A DNA stretch of 64,000 nt from Lepus europaeus (GCF_033115175.1 NC_084847.1:50973612-51037611); one strand, 5' to 3'. Positions 12,100 through 23,520 are shown, numbered from the stretch's first letter. The notes: generated from the sequence alone by a model not told the origin. Program-made: numbers and translations.

Positions 12100-13090
12100 G
12101 GGAGGGGTTGAGGCCTGCGTGGCAGTGCCCAGCGGGCACCCACCCGGCCCCGCCTGAAGGGTCCGAGCAGGCGGCGCCCTGGAGGCCCAGCCCGGCGTCC
12201 TGGGCCGCCGCCGCGCCCCTCCCCGGGGCGAGGACAGAAAATGCTGCCTCACCCGCCTCCAGCGCCAGCCCCGGGCTGGGGAGCGCGCAAGGGGGGGGCG
12301 GGTAGTGGTCCCCAGCTCCCCAGGCGCCTCCTGGACCCCGCACCGCCGCCAAGTTTCGCCAAAGGGCAGCGGCCAGGCGACCCCAGGCGGCGGACTGGGG
12401 GCCTCCGCGTGCCCCGGGACGCGCCGGCTGGAGGGGGGAGGGGGCTACAGGGCCGCGCCCACCGGGCCGCGCCCCCCCTCCGCCCCCAGCACAGGGGCAG
12501 GACCCCCGTCCCGGACCGCGCAGGCGACGCCTTCGGCACGCGGCCCCCGGGAAGTTGGGGGCGCCCCGGGACGCTGCTGCCCACGCCCACCCACCCCGCG
12601 CCGCCCCGGCCTTTGTTGCCCGCGCGGGCCCCGCCGCTCGCTCCTACCTTCGCCCCTGCAGCCCCCCGCGGAGCCCCGCGGCTTCGGCCCCCCGCCCGGC
12701 CAGGAGGGGGGCGAGGATGCTGCGGCCGCTCCCGGAGCCGCGCCGCCCGCCGAGGTGGCCGCCGCCGCTCCAGGCGCCCGGGCCCGCAGCCCGGAGCCCC
12801 GAAGGCGGGAGCGCGGAGCGAGGGCCCCGGCCGAGCCAAGCGAGCCGAGCGCCGGCGGAGCGAGCGGCCCGGCGCCGGGAGGGAACAAAAGGGGCCGGCG
12901 CCCGAGCGGGCGCGGGAGGGCGGGGCCTGGCGCGGCCGGGGGGGGGGGGGGGACGGGCGCGCGCGCGGGCGGCCCCGCGGTTCTCAGGCCCCGGCGCCGC
13001 GCGGGATGGGGGCGGGCGGGCGGAAAAGGCGCTTTTGGCGGGAGGGTCCCCCCACCCCGGTCCGTGCACATCCGCCTGGGCACTGGCCCA
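12100..13090 (-). promoter_or_regulatory. CLIP2: CpG island, CLIP2 promoter
   Basis: About 1 kb is extremely GC- and CpG-rich and free of SINEs. It lies about 10 kb upstream of the first CLIP2 coding exon in the minus-strand sense, as expected for the promoter of a gene with a non-coding first exon. It includes many GC boxes and a 15-G run at 12938-12952. No TATA box is evident. The start site cannot be fixed from sequence alone. Confidence 0.8.
12648..12930 (-). other. CLIP2: Candidate CLIP2 non-coding exon 1
   Basis: On the minus strand a strong splice donor, GGGGCGAAG|GTAGGAG, is positioned with the exon's last base at 12648, inside the CpG island. It is the best donor in the island for joining to the acceptor at 2930-2929. 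The 5' boundary is only a guess from island extent. Other donors are possible. Confidence 0.45.
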
Positions 13091-13892
13091 AGCCGGAGGG
13101 AAAAGACCTCCTTTCGGGCTAGGCTGTGCTTACCTGGAGGTCCCAGACCGAGGGGAGACGAAGGAAGATCCTGGAGTTTCCCGGAGGAGGTGACGTTTTG
13201 GGCTGAACAGAAAAAATGATGAGAAGCAGGCAGTGTGGCCTGGATGACAGCGTCGCCCCCCTGAGGCCAGAGTGCGTGGGGATCCACGACGTGGTTGTCA
13301 TGGGCCAGGATTCTGACGAACCTGGACGGCGTCTGGCCCGTGCGGCATGGGAGCCAGCTGCAGGGTCTCCTCCTGGGTGGACAGGCAGTAACCCCAAAGG
13401 CCCAGGCTGCCTCCTTGTCCCTGATAAGGCTTGGCCCTTGCTGAACAACCAGCTCCCTTCCCCTGCGTGGAGGCTGCCGGGTGTCCATCGCCTTTGAGAA
13501 CTGAGTTGCCCTGCCCTTTGCAGCTCCAGTGCCCCATCTGTAACTCTGGGAAGTGTTTCCATGAACGGGTGGGGGCCCCCCCTCAGGAGCTCCCCATCGG
13601 GTGGGAACAGCCACCCTTGGAGACCAGCAGGGCAGGAGGTGCCGCCCCAGGGAGGCTCAGCTGCGAGGACGTGGGGAGGGTGGTGCTGGGAAACCAGGGA
13701 GCCAAGTTCCCTGTGTGGCTGGGACGGACAGCCTGGGTGCTAGGAGACAGACAGGACCCCACTCCTAGCACAGCGGCAAGACTCCAGCCCCTCACCTGTG
13801 AGCTGGCGGCCGATGGGCGACCACCTGCTGGGGTTAACATCAGGTTGACCTCCACGTTCATCTATTCCAATAGTGCCTAGCACTCAGCATTC
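13091..13892. other. Unique sequence upstream of CLIP2
   Basis: GC-rich unique sequence between the CLIP2 CpG island and the first intergenic SINE. No gene or RNA is supportable. Confidence 0.5.
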
Positions 13893-14082
13893 AGTTGTTG
13901 GGGCTTGGGCTCCATGGCCAGCCCTGGCCCCTGACTCCAGCTTCCTGCTAGTGTAGACCCTTAGACACAGCGGTGATGGCTCAAGTGAGTGTACCCCTGC
14001 CCTCCACACGGGACACCTGGATCCAGCTCCCAGCCCAGCCCCAGCTACTGTGGGCATCTGGGGAGTGAACTAGCAGTTGGGA

Positions 14083-14137
<55 letters not shown>

Positions 14138-14188
14138 TCTCTTTCTCTCTCCCCCCTCCTCTGTCTTTCTCAAATAAATACATTTTTA
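13893..14188 (+). mobile_element. Diverged C-repeat SINE with long CT tract
   Basis: The 5' half is poorly conserved; the 3' half has GGCATCTGGGGAGTGAACTA, a CT run and CAAATAAATACATTTTT. Confidence 0.75.
14086..14152. repeat. Long (CT)n tract
   Basis: A run of about 22 CT units followed by TTTCTC units, in the tail of an ATAA-tailed SINE. It is a polypurine/polypyrimidine mirror-type tract. Confidence 0.9.
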
Positions 14189-14189
14189 A

Positions 14190-14570
14190 ATGGGAAGTTT
14201 GACAACAACAACAAGACGTCTAAAAGGGAAAGTATAATTAAAAGGTTCGAAGTTATGGAAGTACTTAAGGTAATTCTTTGTAGTAGATTTCAATAAGATT
14301 GCATCGTTTAATCATGAGTCTAACTACCTTCATTTTTTCACATGGTTGTAAAACTAACAAGTTTACAGGGGAACAATGGATTAATAAAAACAATTACTTT
14401 CAATGAAGTCAGGCAAACTTAGAAAGGCACATTAGCTGATTTAGCCAAAGAGCGGGCAGAGGGGTTGAAACAATCTCAGATCGGCTGTAACCATGTTCCA
14501 CTCAATTGCACCCAATGATCATTTTTTTTTAAATCTTTCAATAGTGAGTTTTGGACATTTTCTAAATACA
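14190..14570. other. AT-rich unclassified island
   Basis: About 380 bp of AT-rich sequence (for example AGTATAATTAAAAGGTTCG and AACAATGGATTAATAAAAAC), compositionally unlike its surroundings. It has no SINE features and no ORF. It could be an ancient transposon remnant or a conserved non-coding element. Confidence 0.4.
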
Positions 14571-14571
14571 T

Positions 14572-14643
14572 CTTTTTTTTTTTTTGTAAAGATTTATTTA
14601 TTTGAAAGGCAGCATTAAAGAGAGGGAGGGAGAGAGAGAGAGA

Positions 14644-14674
<31 letters not shown>

Positions 14675-14920
14675 GTCTTCCATCCGCTGGTTCACTCCCT
14701 AGATGGCTGAAACGGCCAGAGCTGCACTGATCCGAAGCCAGGAGTCTCCCACGTGGATGCAGGGGCTCAAGGACTTGGGCCATCTTCTGCTGCTTTCCAG
14801 TTGCATTAGTAGGGAGCTGGATCAGAAGTGGAGCAGCCAGGACTTGAACCGGTGCCCATATGGGATGCCGGCACTACAGGTGGCGGCTTCACCCGCTGCG
14901 CGAAGATGCTGGCCCCTCTG
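14572..14920 (-). mobile_element. C-repeat SINE, ATAA-tailed
   Basis: T-run, AAGATTTATTTATTTGAAAG, a long GA tract, then GGTGCCCATATGGGATGCCG and GATGCTGGCCCC. Full length. Confidence 0.92.
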
Positions 14921-15436
14921 TTATTGTGGTTTCCAGCCTTCCTCACTGAAACCGGATTGAATGAAGTTCGCATTCACTACACCTTGTGTTTGTCTACGCC
15001 TATAATGTGTCCGAATTCATCAGCCTGGGGAAAAAGGAAGTATGGAAAATGTAGATGGGAACCACACAGGCCGCCTCACAGATACAGGCGTTCTCGCCAA
15101 TGAAGCCACGTTCGTGGGTCTTAGAAAAAGAAGCGTGGACTCTGTTCAAAGACCAAGGCCCAGCAAGCCCTGAGCACAGGGTGGGCCATTGGTGCTGTGG
15201 TTAGGGTGACACTTGGGCGTCCTTGTCCCATCCAGGAGTGGCTGCGGGAGCCCCAGCTCCACTTCCGCTTATGTGGGGCACCCAGAGACCAACCGGAAGG
15301 GCTGCAGGGGACCAGCTAGGACGGGGGTCTGGACGCTGCAGGGGGAAGGACCAGGCCAGCCACACCATCTGAGATTCTGAAATCTCTGGAGACCCCCTCC
15401 CCCCCGACCGGGGGAGGCGTGCAGTATGCTGGTGCA

Positions 15437-15484
15437 CACACACACGGACACACACGTGCGCACACGCCTGTACACACACACGTC
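15437..15484. repeat. Interrupted (CA)n microsatellite
   Basis: CA-rich with CG and TG interruptions, for example CACACACACACGGACACACA. Confidence 0.85.
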
Positions 15485-15689
15485 ACAGCCGCAGGCACGT
15501 CCCAGACCTCTTCCAGCCCCTCCAGGTCTGTTGCCTCCAGAGAGGGGTCCCACCCAGGTCAGCTGGTGCTGGGGACCCAGGCGCCCGTTGCTTCCCTTGA
15601 CACCTGCAGCTTCGGGGACCGGGGCCTGACCATGTCCACAAACGTCACCGCACCGGTGTGGGCTTACGGAGCTGCTCTGAAACCGCCTT

Positions 15690-15775
15690 CTAGTCCCAGC
15701 TCCCTTGCGCAGCTGGGGAAACTGAGGCCTAAAGAGGCAGCAGAGGTTCACCCAGATCACAGGAGCTGTGGGACC
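15690..15775 (-). mobile_element. MIR-like fragment
   Basis: GCAGCTGGGGAAACTGAGGC followed by CAGAGGTTCACCCAGATCAC. Confidence 0.72.
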
Positions 15776-16020
15776 CCTGAGCACACCCGCCCCCACGCCT
15801 ACCCTCCAATGGCCTCCCTCCTTCCCTGTCAGCGCCCCCACCCGGTGGGGGTGGGGCACTTGCCTCCTTGCTGCTGGGGGTTGGGGGGGGTTGGACGGCA
15901 AGCCTTACCTGGCGATTGGTGGGCGGAGCGTGGAAAGGGCGGAGCCTTCTGCCCTAGCTGCTGTTGGGGTAGAGGGAGGGAGCAGCCAGCCAGCCAAGCT
16001 TCTATCAGGTTCTTTCTACT

Positions 16021-16023
<3 letters not shown>

Positions 16024-16053
<30 letters not shown>

Positions 16054-16380
16054 GACAGGCAGAGTGGACAGTGATGGACAGTGAGAGAGAGAGACAGAGA
16101 GAAAGGTCTTCCTTTGCCGTTGGTTCACCCCTCCAATGGCCGCTGCGGCCGGCGCACCGCGCTGATCCGAAGCCAGGAGCCAGGTGCTTCTCCTGGTCTC
16201 CCATGGGGTGCAGGGCCCAAGCACTTGGGCCATCCTCCACTGCACTCCCGGGCCACAGCAGAGAGCTGGCCTGGAAGAGGGGCAACCGGGACAGAATCCG
16301 GTGCCCCGACCGGGACTAGAACCCGGTGTGCCGGCGCCGCAATGTGGAGGATTAGCCTAGTGAGCCGGGGCCCCGGCCGG
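16024..16380 (-). mobile_element. Young C-repeat SINE, A-tailed
   Basis: T-run of about 30, GGACAGGCAGAGTGGACAG, ending in CCCCGGCCGG. Flanked by a perfect 15-bp target duplication TTCTTTCTACTTCTT (about 16010-16024 and 16381-16395). Confidence 0.95.
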
Positions 16381-16777
16381 TTCTTTCTACTTCTTCCTGA
16401 AGCCCAGCCTAAGGCTGTCAGACGCTGGGTCCAGCGTCTGCCCTGGGGCACGGGAGCCCAGCGATGGGGGTGGGGGGCTCTCCAGGATGACCTCGGCCCA
16501 GGCCTTTTGTCTCTGCAGAAAGTGCCTGTGTCCAGAAAGCGCTGACACAGGCTGCGAGGGGGTAGGGCGGAGGGGGGGGGGGCTGGACCCAGCCACAGAG
16601 CAGGAGGGTTTTCACAGGTGACTCGGCCCCTGGTGCCCTTCTGATTGGGTTTTATCTTAGGCCACCCTGGGGAGGGGGGTGTGTCACAGCCTCGGCATGA
16701 ATACTTTGGAGGAATCTGTAATAAATCAGAAGAACACTTGGGTCCGTGCGGCCCACGCTAACGCACGTCCGAAGGTG

Positions 16778-17012
16778 GGCGCTTTGGCACCGTGGTGTAG
16801 ACGCTGACATCCCAGCTCCGCTCTCTGTGCCTTCCTGCTGACATGCTCCCTGGACGGCAGCCGGGGACGGCTCCAGGGCTTAGGGGAACCCAGTTGGAGT
16901 TGCTGGTTCCTGGCTTTGGTCTGGGTCGGCCCTGGCTGGTTGTGGGCATTGGGGGAGGGAAAGAGCAGGTGGAAGATTTCTCTCTCTCTCTCTCTCTCTC
17001 ATTTTTCTGCAG
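16778..17012 (+). mobile_element. Diverged C-repeat SINE
   Basis: GCTTTGGCACCGTGGTGTAG start, internally shortened, ending GGTGGAAGATTTCTCTCTC with no ATAA tail. Confidence 0.7.
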
Positions 17013-17089
17013 CAGGCATGGGGGCTACTTTTAGGACCAAGCAACCAAACAAAGCCAGACACATCTCAGCAGAATGTTAGGTGTTGGAT

Positions 17090-17250
17090 GTTAGGTGCCC
17101 TTTCTGCTGGCCAGAGCCGCCGCCGCCGGGCTGTGGCTGTGGCTGTGGGCGGCTCTGGGCTGGGCGTGGCGTCGCCATGGAGACAACAGCGGAGCCAGAG
17201 CCGGGCTCACTCCAGCACGTGTTGCCAGCTCCTGCGCCCGGACCTTCGGT
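17090..17250. promoter_or_regulatory. GC-rich intergenic island with RFX X-box-like site
   Basis: A short, SINE-free CpG-bearing segment contains GTCGCCATGGAGAC at 17171-17184, which fits the RYYNYY-N2-RRNRAC half-site layout of the RFX-bound X-box. It lies about 4.2 kb upstream of the CLIP2 CpG island. This is a motif match only. Confidence 0.4.
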
Positions 17251-17518
17251 TTGTGCCTGCCCACATGGAGTCCTCGGGCATCTGCCTGCTGGGGGGCAGG
17301 GGGGACGGGGGGCACTGCCCCGTGCTAGGTGTGAACCTCATAAGGGAAAGGGAGATTTTTTTTGTCTCTGGGGGATGTGGGGTCTTCTCCCAAGATCCTA
17401 GGGGGGGCCTCCCCAGATTTTCCCAGAACAAATGATAAGCGGATGCCAGCCCCAGAGAACGCTAGATGGCATTTCTGGGTCCTTAGTGCAGGCTAATCTT
17501 TCCAGTTTAGAACCTTAT

Positions 17519-17676
17519 TTAAAAAAAAAAAAAAGATTTATTTATGTATTTGAAAGGCAGAGTTACAGAGAGGCAGAGAGATTTTCCATCGGCTGATTCA
17601 CTCCCCCAGATGGCCACAACAGCAGCAGCTGGGCTATTCTGATGCCAGGAGCCAGGAGCTTCCTCCAGAGAGGCAG

Positions 17677-17714
<38 letters not shown>

Positions 17715-17960
17715 CTTCCACCTGCTAGTTCACTCCCCAAATGGTCACAATGGCCAGAGCTGGGTCAATCCCAAGCCAGGAGCCAGGGGCTTCTTCCAGG
17801 TCTCCCACACAGGTGCAGGGGCCCAAGGACTTGGGCCATCTTCTACTGCTTTCCCAGGCCACAGCAGAGAGCTGGTTCGAAACTGGAGCAGACCAGACTC
17901 AAACTGGCGCCCATATGGGATGCCGGCACTGCAGGCGGTGGCTTCATCCACTACGCCCCC
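17519..17960 (-). mobile_element. C-repeat SINE with a tandemly repeated 3' half
   Basis: Two successive tail-plus-middle segments are seen, each with a GA tract, a TTCAC TCCCC site and AAGCCAGGAGCC or GATGCCAGGAGCC, joined to one 5' half. Either unequal recombination or insertion of one copy in another would explain it. Confidence 0.8.
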
Positions 17961-18175
17961 AGTTTTGAACTCTGTACCATCAGCATGGAAATGAAGGAAG
18001 GCTACCCCGAGAGAAGGAGCCTCGGCTGTTGATTCAGACAAAGGAGCTGGCCACCGTGGCTTCTGATTGGCAGAGACGCCAAGGCGGGCCTGGGAGGGGG
18101 AGATCTGGAGCCTGGACCCCAGGCTATTGGCTCTGGGTTCCTGCAGGTGGGCTGCTCAAAAGTGCGAACTTTTCT

Positions 18176-18636
18176 GAGGAGTCTTCAAAAAGTTCATGGA
18201 GGCCGGCACCGCGGCTCACTAGGCTAATCCTCCACCTGCGGCGTCAGCACCCCGGGTTCTAGTCCCGGTCGGGGTGCCGGATTCTGTCCCGGTTGCTCCT
18301 CTTCCAGTCCAGCTCTCTACTGTGGCCCAGGAAGGCAGTGGAGGATGGCCCAAGTGCTTGGGCCCTGCATCTGCATGGGAGACCAGGAGGAAGCACCTGG
18401 CTCCTGGCTTTGGATCGGCGCAGCGCCAGCCATAGCGGCCATTTGGGGGGTGAACCAATGGAAGGAAGACCTTTCTCTCTGTCTCTCTCTCTCACTGTTC
18501 ACTCTGCCTGTCAAAAAAAAAAAAAAAAACAACTCATGGAAAATTGCACATGATGAAAAAAGCATGCATGAGTTGATTTGTTTTTGTTTGTTTGTTTTTT
18601 GGTTTTTTTTTTTTTTTTTGCACCAAAGTAATCTTT
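18176..18636. mobile_element. MITE-like element split by an A-tailed SINE
   Basis: GAGGAGTCTTCAAAAAGTTC terminus at 18176, resuming after the SINE with CTCATGGAAAATTGCACATG and GCACCAAAGTAATCTTTCTT. Same family as 34468-35373. Confidence 0.6.
18203..18528 (+). mobile_element. C-repeat SINE, A-tailed, inserted in a MITE-like element
   Basis: GGCCGGCACCGCGGCTCACT start; poly(A) of about 17. The flanks AGTTCATGGA and AACTCATGGA look like an imperfect target duplication within a MITE-like sequence. Confidence 0.92.
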
Positions 18637-18942
18637 CTTTAAAGGATTTATTTATTCAAAAGACAGAGAGAGAGATCGATCTTCTATGTGCTAGTTCACC
18701 CTGCAAATGGCTGCAACAGCCAGGGCTGGGCCTGACCAGAGCCAAGACCTTGGAACCCCATCCAGGTCTCCCACGCGGGTACCGGGGCCCAGGCACTTGG
18801 GCCATCTTCCGCTGCCTTTCCAGGCGCATTAGCAGGGAGTGGATCGGAAGCGGAGCAGCCGGGACTTGAACCCAGCTACCCTGTATGGGATGCAGGCATC
18901 ACAGGTGGTGGCTGAACCTGCTGCCCCATCACACCGGCCCCC
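18637..18942 (-). mobile_element. C-repeat SINE, ATAA-tailed
   Basis: AAAGGATTTATTTATTCAAA tail to GCTGCCCCATCACACCGGCC. Confidence 0.88.
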
Positions 18943-19299
18943 AGGCACCATCCTGAGTCGTAGGAATTCACACTGTCTCCCCAGCAGGTGCTGTGGGCAG
19001 GTTCCAGCCGCCCCGGCTTGACTGGTCTCACAGCTGGTATAGTGGTGCTGTGTGGCGTCCAGCACTGGTCCTTCTGCCCTTGGATGGCCTGGTGGCTGTG
19101 AGTGTGCAGGGGTGCCCCCCCCCATCCAGGACACTGCAGGTGGCACAGATCCGGAGCAGGGGCCAAGGAGCTGCAGCCTGATGAGGTGGCGCAAGATAGC
19201 AGGAGACCCCTGATTCTGTAGTCTGACGGACTCATTTCCGGGCCTTGCATGCTGCTGGTGTGCTTCCTGCTGGGCTGGGAAGAGGCCTTCAGCACCTAA

Positions 19300-19580
19300 G
19301 GCCTGGGACCTATGTTGTGGTGCAGCGGGTTAAGCTGCTGTCTACAACACCAGCATCCTCGGTTCAAGTCCCAGCTGCTCCACTTCTGATCCAGCCCCCT
19401 GCTGATGCGCCTGGGAAAGCAGTAGAAGATGGCCCAAGTGCTTGGGCCCCTGCACCCACGTAGGAGACCCAGATGGAGCTCCTGGCTCCTGGCTTTGGCC
19501 TGGCCCAGCTCCAGGTGTTGCAGCTATTTGGGGGAGGAACCTGCGTATGTAAGATCTCTCTCTCCCCATCACTCCCCAAG
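19300..19580 (+). mobile_element. C-repeat SINE, tail lost
   Basis: GTTGTGGTGCAGCGGGTTAA start with GGTTCAAGTCCC; ends at GTAAGATCTCTCTCTCC. Confidence 0.88.
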
Positions 19581-20337
19581 GCCCTCCCTGCCCCCCTGGG
19601 GTTCCCCACTCGGTGAGCCCTGCTCACCTCTGCCTCCTGTTGCCTGCTGTGTGTTTTCTTAGAGTACTAGTCTGGGGACACGGTGGCTCCAGCTCCCCTG
19701 CCCCCTCCGCCCTTTCTCTAAGGCAACTTCTCCTTCCCATCGTTAGGGTCCTTCTGCGACGTCACCCCTAATTTCTCCCAAATACACAAAAACTAGAGAG
19801 CAATGGGATGTGGCCAGTCTGTGATTAAAAAAAAAGAAAGAAAGAAAAAAGGATGCTGGATAAATAACCGGGCTGGCACCATCGTTTGCTAAAGAGAAAG
19901 AGCCGCCTTGGAAATCAAAGACCCCACCCCCACCCCTATGAAGTCAGGAGGGGCTTTCTGGAAAGTTCATGTTCTGTTCGCTTGGAAATTCTGGCCGCTC
20001 CTGGAACTCTGAGAACGAGTGCCCCAGGGACGCTCGCCCTGGCCCTGGCCTGCGCCCACCCTCTCTGGCGCTCCCCTGCCCACGCAGGGTAAATGGCACA
20101 ATTGCTGTGCTTTGCAGTCCGGCTTCGCCTGGGGCCTCTCACGCACCCATCCATCCTCTGGGACTTGCATGTCGCTGTGCCCCTGGGCGGCTGGGGACCG
20201 GATGTTCTGGGAGAAGCTGGAGGTCATTTGTCCAAGCTGAGCTTCCCTTGAGCAGAGAGATTAAGTACAAACAGGCCAGACACGGACAGGAAAACCACTG
20301 AGCCTCTTCTATACCGCAGCCTCCTTCCTCAGCCCCC
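19581..20337. other. Intergenic unique sequence
   Basis: About 750 bp free of SINEs, moderately GC-rich. No ORF with recognisable homology and no clear promoter. Confidence 0.45.
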
Positions 20338-20608
20338 AGTATTTTTTTACAGAGACACACGGAGATCTTCTATCCACTGGTTCACTCCCCCAGATGCCCC
20401 CCAACAGCCAGGGCCACGCCAGGCTGAAGCCAGGAGCCCAGAACTCCATCTAGATCTCCCACGTGGGTGGCAGGGACCCAAGTACCTGGGCCATCACTGG
20501 CTGCCTCCCTGCACATTAGCAGGGGGCCAGAAGTGGAAGCGGAGGTGGGACTTGAACCAGGAACTCTGATGTGCAATGCAGGCTTCCCTTGCCAAATACC
20601 AGCCCACT
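20338..20608 (-). mobile_element. Diverged C-repeat SINE
   Basis: ATCCACTGGTTCACTCCCCC, CCCACGTGGGTGGCAGGGAC and CTTGAACCAGGAACTCTGAT mark the older 'GTGGCAGGGACCC' variant. Confidence 0.82.
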
Positions 20609-21384
20609 CCCCCTCCCCGCCCCCGCCCCGCCCAGCAACCTCCTTCCTTTGTGGTTTGCCGCTGCGGCTTCCTCATTCATAAGCGGCTTAGCTCAGGTGC
20701 TTGTAGAACTCCTACACAGACTACTATTTGTCACTTTGTAAATCTTTTCCTTTCTTTCTGCCTAGGGCATGCCTGCAAATTTGCTTTGAAGGCACATCCT
20801 TGAGGCGGGCTCTGATGGAGGTGAGGACAGCAGGCTTTGAGCCACACTGAATTTCTCACCTATGGGGCTTAAGGGTGGCTTCCTGGAGGAGGTGACAGCC
20901 TCCAGGAATGTCTCGGAGGACTCACGTGTGGCAGGCAGAGGGTGTCTGTGGGAAGAACCCACCCATCAGAGCAGCAGGGAGCTGGGGCTGAGTTGAGGGT
21001 GGCAGGCTGTGGTCAGGACTTCTGTGGCTGGGCTCTGGAATTGGGCTTTTTTTCCCTGAGGGCAATGGGGAGCCCTGTAGGGTTCTAGACAGAGGAATTG
21101 TAGACCTAAAGGCTAGCTGTGCCATGTGGGGACCGCGTGTGACGGATGGAGGAGACGGGACAGTCACGAAGAGAACCCTGGGAAAATTGCTCCAATGCCC
21201 AGCAGGGTGTGGGCTGGGAAAGAACACGTTCTCTCAAAGACAGGATCCTTACGCTCAGGGCCCCGTGTCCCTCCAGGGAGCAGAGGGACCCCAGCCCTGG
21301 CACGTGCGATCCCGGGGTGAGGGCTTTGCTACCTATAGCAAAGGTAGCTCTCAGCTTCAGCTGCCAGCCCAAGAAACCTGTGGT
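20609..21384. other. Intergenic, ancient repeat-like
   Basis: GGGTGGCTTCCTGGAGGAGG and similar phrases recall old mammalian repeats. Related phrases recur near 35790-35990 and 42590-42720. No gene seen. Confidence 0.4.
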
Positions 21385-21640
21385 GGAGCAGGGACGTGGC
21401 AGAGCAGTGAACATACCAGCTGGGCCGCACATCCCACACCCAAGTGCCTGGGTTCGAGTCCCAGTTCCACGTCCAAATCCAGCTTCGCGCTAACACCCCC
21501 CACCCACTCACCCAGGGAGGCAGCAGGTGATGGCTCACGTCCTTGGGCCCCCAACACCTCCATGGGAGGCCCAGCCCTGACTGGGAGATTTCTGTCTCTT
21601 TGCCTTTTGAACAAAATACAAATAAATAAATAATTGGGGG
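21385..21640 (+). mobile_element. Diverged C-repeat SINE
   Basis: GGTTCGAGTCCCAGTTCCAC and a short tail TACAAATAAATAAATAATT; internally shortened. Confidence 0.8.
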
Positions 21641-23248
21641 GGGGGGGAACCACACACACAACAAGACAGCTCCCTGTGGCCTGGATGCTAAGTGGCCCTG
21701 CCTGGCAGAGCCAGGGACAAAGACACATTTGTTTTCGCCGCGCCTGCCGCCCACTGTGAAAATCCACACATTCTCTCCCGAGAGATGCTGTGTTAGCATC
21801 TCGCACTCTGGGGTCAGAGGTCCCCAAAGCAAACCAGAACGGGAGGTCGGACCCGGAGGAAGGCGGTGCCACAAAGAGGGGCGATTCTGAGGGGTCCCGA
21901 TGGGGGCAGGGGGCGTCGCGGTCACCATGACGCCCTCTGTGCTTTGGGGGAAGTGTGTATGGGGAGACAGAGAAACACTCTGGAAGGCGGCAGAGCCCAG
22001 CCCTCGGATGCCGGACGCACACCCCAGCCTCAGTTTTTTCATCCGCAAAATGGGAACGACACAGTCCACCTCCACATGTCCTAAGCCATAAGTGCTCTGG
22101 TGGAGGCGTGGCCAGGACTGGCCCTGAGCCGGAGAGGGGGTGTGGCTCCGGGGTTTGGGCTCAGAGCCATTCATGTGTTCTCACGCCCCAGTGGTCAGCT
22201 CTGAGAAGGAACTGAGCCAGGGAGGGAGGAGGCAGGGGCCAGGACAGGCCTTCGCGTCTCTGGCAGGAGGCACAGCGCCTGTGGATGTGGTGAGCGAGCT
22301 GGCTCCTGACCTGTCCAGCCTGGGGAGCCCACAGCGGTCCTAGGCTTGCCTGTGGCTTCCGTGTGGTGCCCACAGGTGCGGATGCAGGGAGCCGGGTGCC
22401 CACTGTGGCAGTGCTGAGGTCTGAACTCCTCATTGGCATCCCAGTGGGAGCTCCGGTTCGAGTCCCGGCTGCTCCACTTCCCATTCAGCTCCCTGCTAAG
22501 GCACCTGGGAAAGCAGCAGCAGGTGGCCCAAGTGCTTGAGCCCCTGCACCCACCCACGTGGGAGACCCAGAAGAAGCTCCTGGCTCCTGGCTCAACCTGG
22601 CCCAGCCCTGGCTGTTGCAGGCATTTGGGAAGTGAACCAACAGATGGAAGACCCTCTCTCTTTCTCTCCCTTGCTGCCTTTCAAAGCAATCAGTCAATCA
22701 ATCCTTAGGAAAAAAACCAAGCCGTCATCATCGAAATGCACGCTTTTCTTTAGAAAGTTCCAGCCTCGGGGGCAGTGGGAGGTGCAGCACACAGGCAGCT
22801 CCTGCAGAGACACACCAAGGGGGCCAGGGCCAGGCACACAGCGGCTCTGTGCCTCAGTTTCCCCAGCAGGCTGTGCTGCTCCCTTTCCTCGTCCGTTTGG
22901 GCTCTGCCCCCAGCTACCCCCACAAGGCCACAGGGTGGGTGCCTGCGGCAGCTAAGGGGGCTCTGGCCGTGTGCAGGGAGATCAGGGGGCGCCCGTGCTA
23001 CAGCCCTCCCAGGACTCCCTTCCTGTCTGTGAGTGCGGCCTCACAGCCCGCGTTGCAGACCGAAATTCACGGAGTGATTCTGACCCCTCGGGAAGAACCG
23101 TCAGCCTGCGAGCAGGCCGAGGGCAGGGTCCCGGCTGCCCTGGGCACTGTCGTCCCTGCTCAGGCCTGAGCTGCCTGAAGGCCTGAGCACATGAACTTCA
23201 GCTCCCGCCGAAGGCGCAGCGGCTGCTCCTGGCAGCCTGGGTTGGGAC
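21641..23248. other. Intergenic unique sequence around one SINE
   Basis: Contains a poly-G tract at about 21638-21648, MIR-like fragments (CAGTTTTTTCATCCGCAAAA near 22029; GCCTCAGTTTCCCC near 22851) and unique GC-rich sequence. No gene recognised. Confidence 0.45.
22398..22715 (+). mobile_element. C-repeat SINE, ATAA-type
   Basis: CTCCGGTTCGAGTCCCGGCT, CACGTGGGAGACCCAGAAGA; the tail has become CAATCAGTCAATCAATCC. Confidence 0.88.
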
Positions 23249-23520
23249 TTTATTTTTATTTTTTTAAATTAATTAATTTTCATTTTTTTATTTGAAAATC
23301 AGAGTTGCACAGAGAGAGTCATATTCCATTTGCTGGTTCACTCTTGTAACAGCCAAGGCTGGGTCAGGCCAGAGCCAGGAGGCTGGCACTGCATCCGGGT
23401 CTTCCACGGGGTGGGTAGCAAGGAGCCCAAGCCCTGGAGCCAGCACCTGCTGCCTCCCAGAGAGCATTGGCAGGAAGCTGGATCGGAAGTGGAGGAGCTG
23501 GGATAGAGAGAGAGAGAGAG
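23249..23520 (-). mobile_element. C-repeat SINE, truncated at tRNA end
   Basis: Long TTTATTTTTATTTTTTTAAA tail, CATTTGCTGGTTCACTC; ends at GGAGCTGGGATAGAGAGAG. Confidence 0.82.

Larger units (their letters stand above)
2929..12647 (-). other. CLIP2: CLIP2 intron 1
   Basis: The span lies between the candidate non-coding exon 1 and the first coding exon. It is mostly GC-rich unique sequence without supportable exons. Repeats in it are a CA microsatellite (3252-3277), MIR fragments (about 5462-5580 and 7796-7955), SINEs (about 6160-6368 and 9548-9856) and a 21-bp-unit minisatellite (about 8924-9061). The long ORFs here reflect GC bias. They have no homology I recognise. Confidence 0.7.
14921..16009. 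other. Intergenic unique sequence
   Basis: Holds an interrupted CA repeat and a MIR fragment. The remainder shows no recognisable gene. Confidence 0.5.

Noticed and set aside
12241-13614. Very long ORFs on both strands (about 300-390 codons) in the CpG island
   Set aside because: They are Gly/Ala/Pro/Arg-rich, overlap each other in several frames, and reflect absence of stop codons in extreme GC content. No family similarity.
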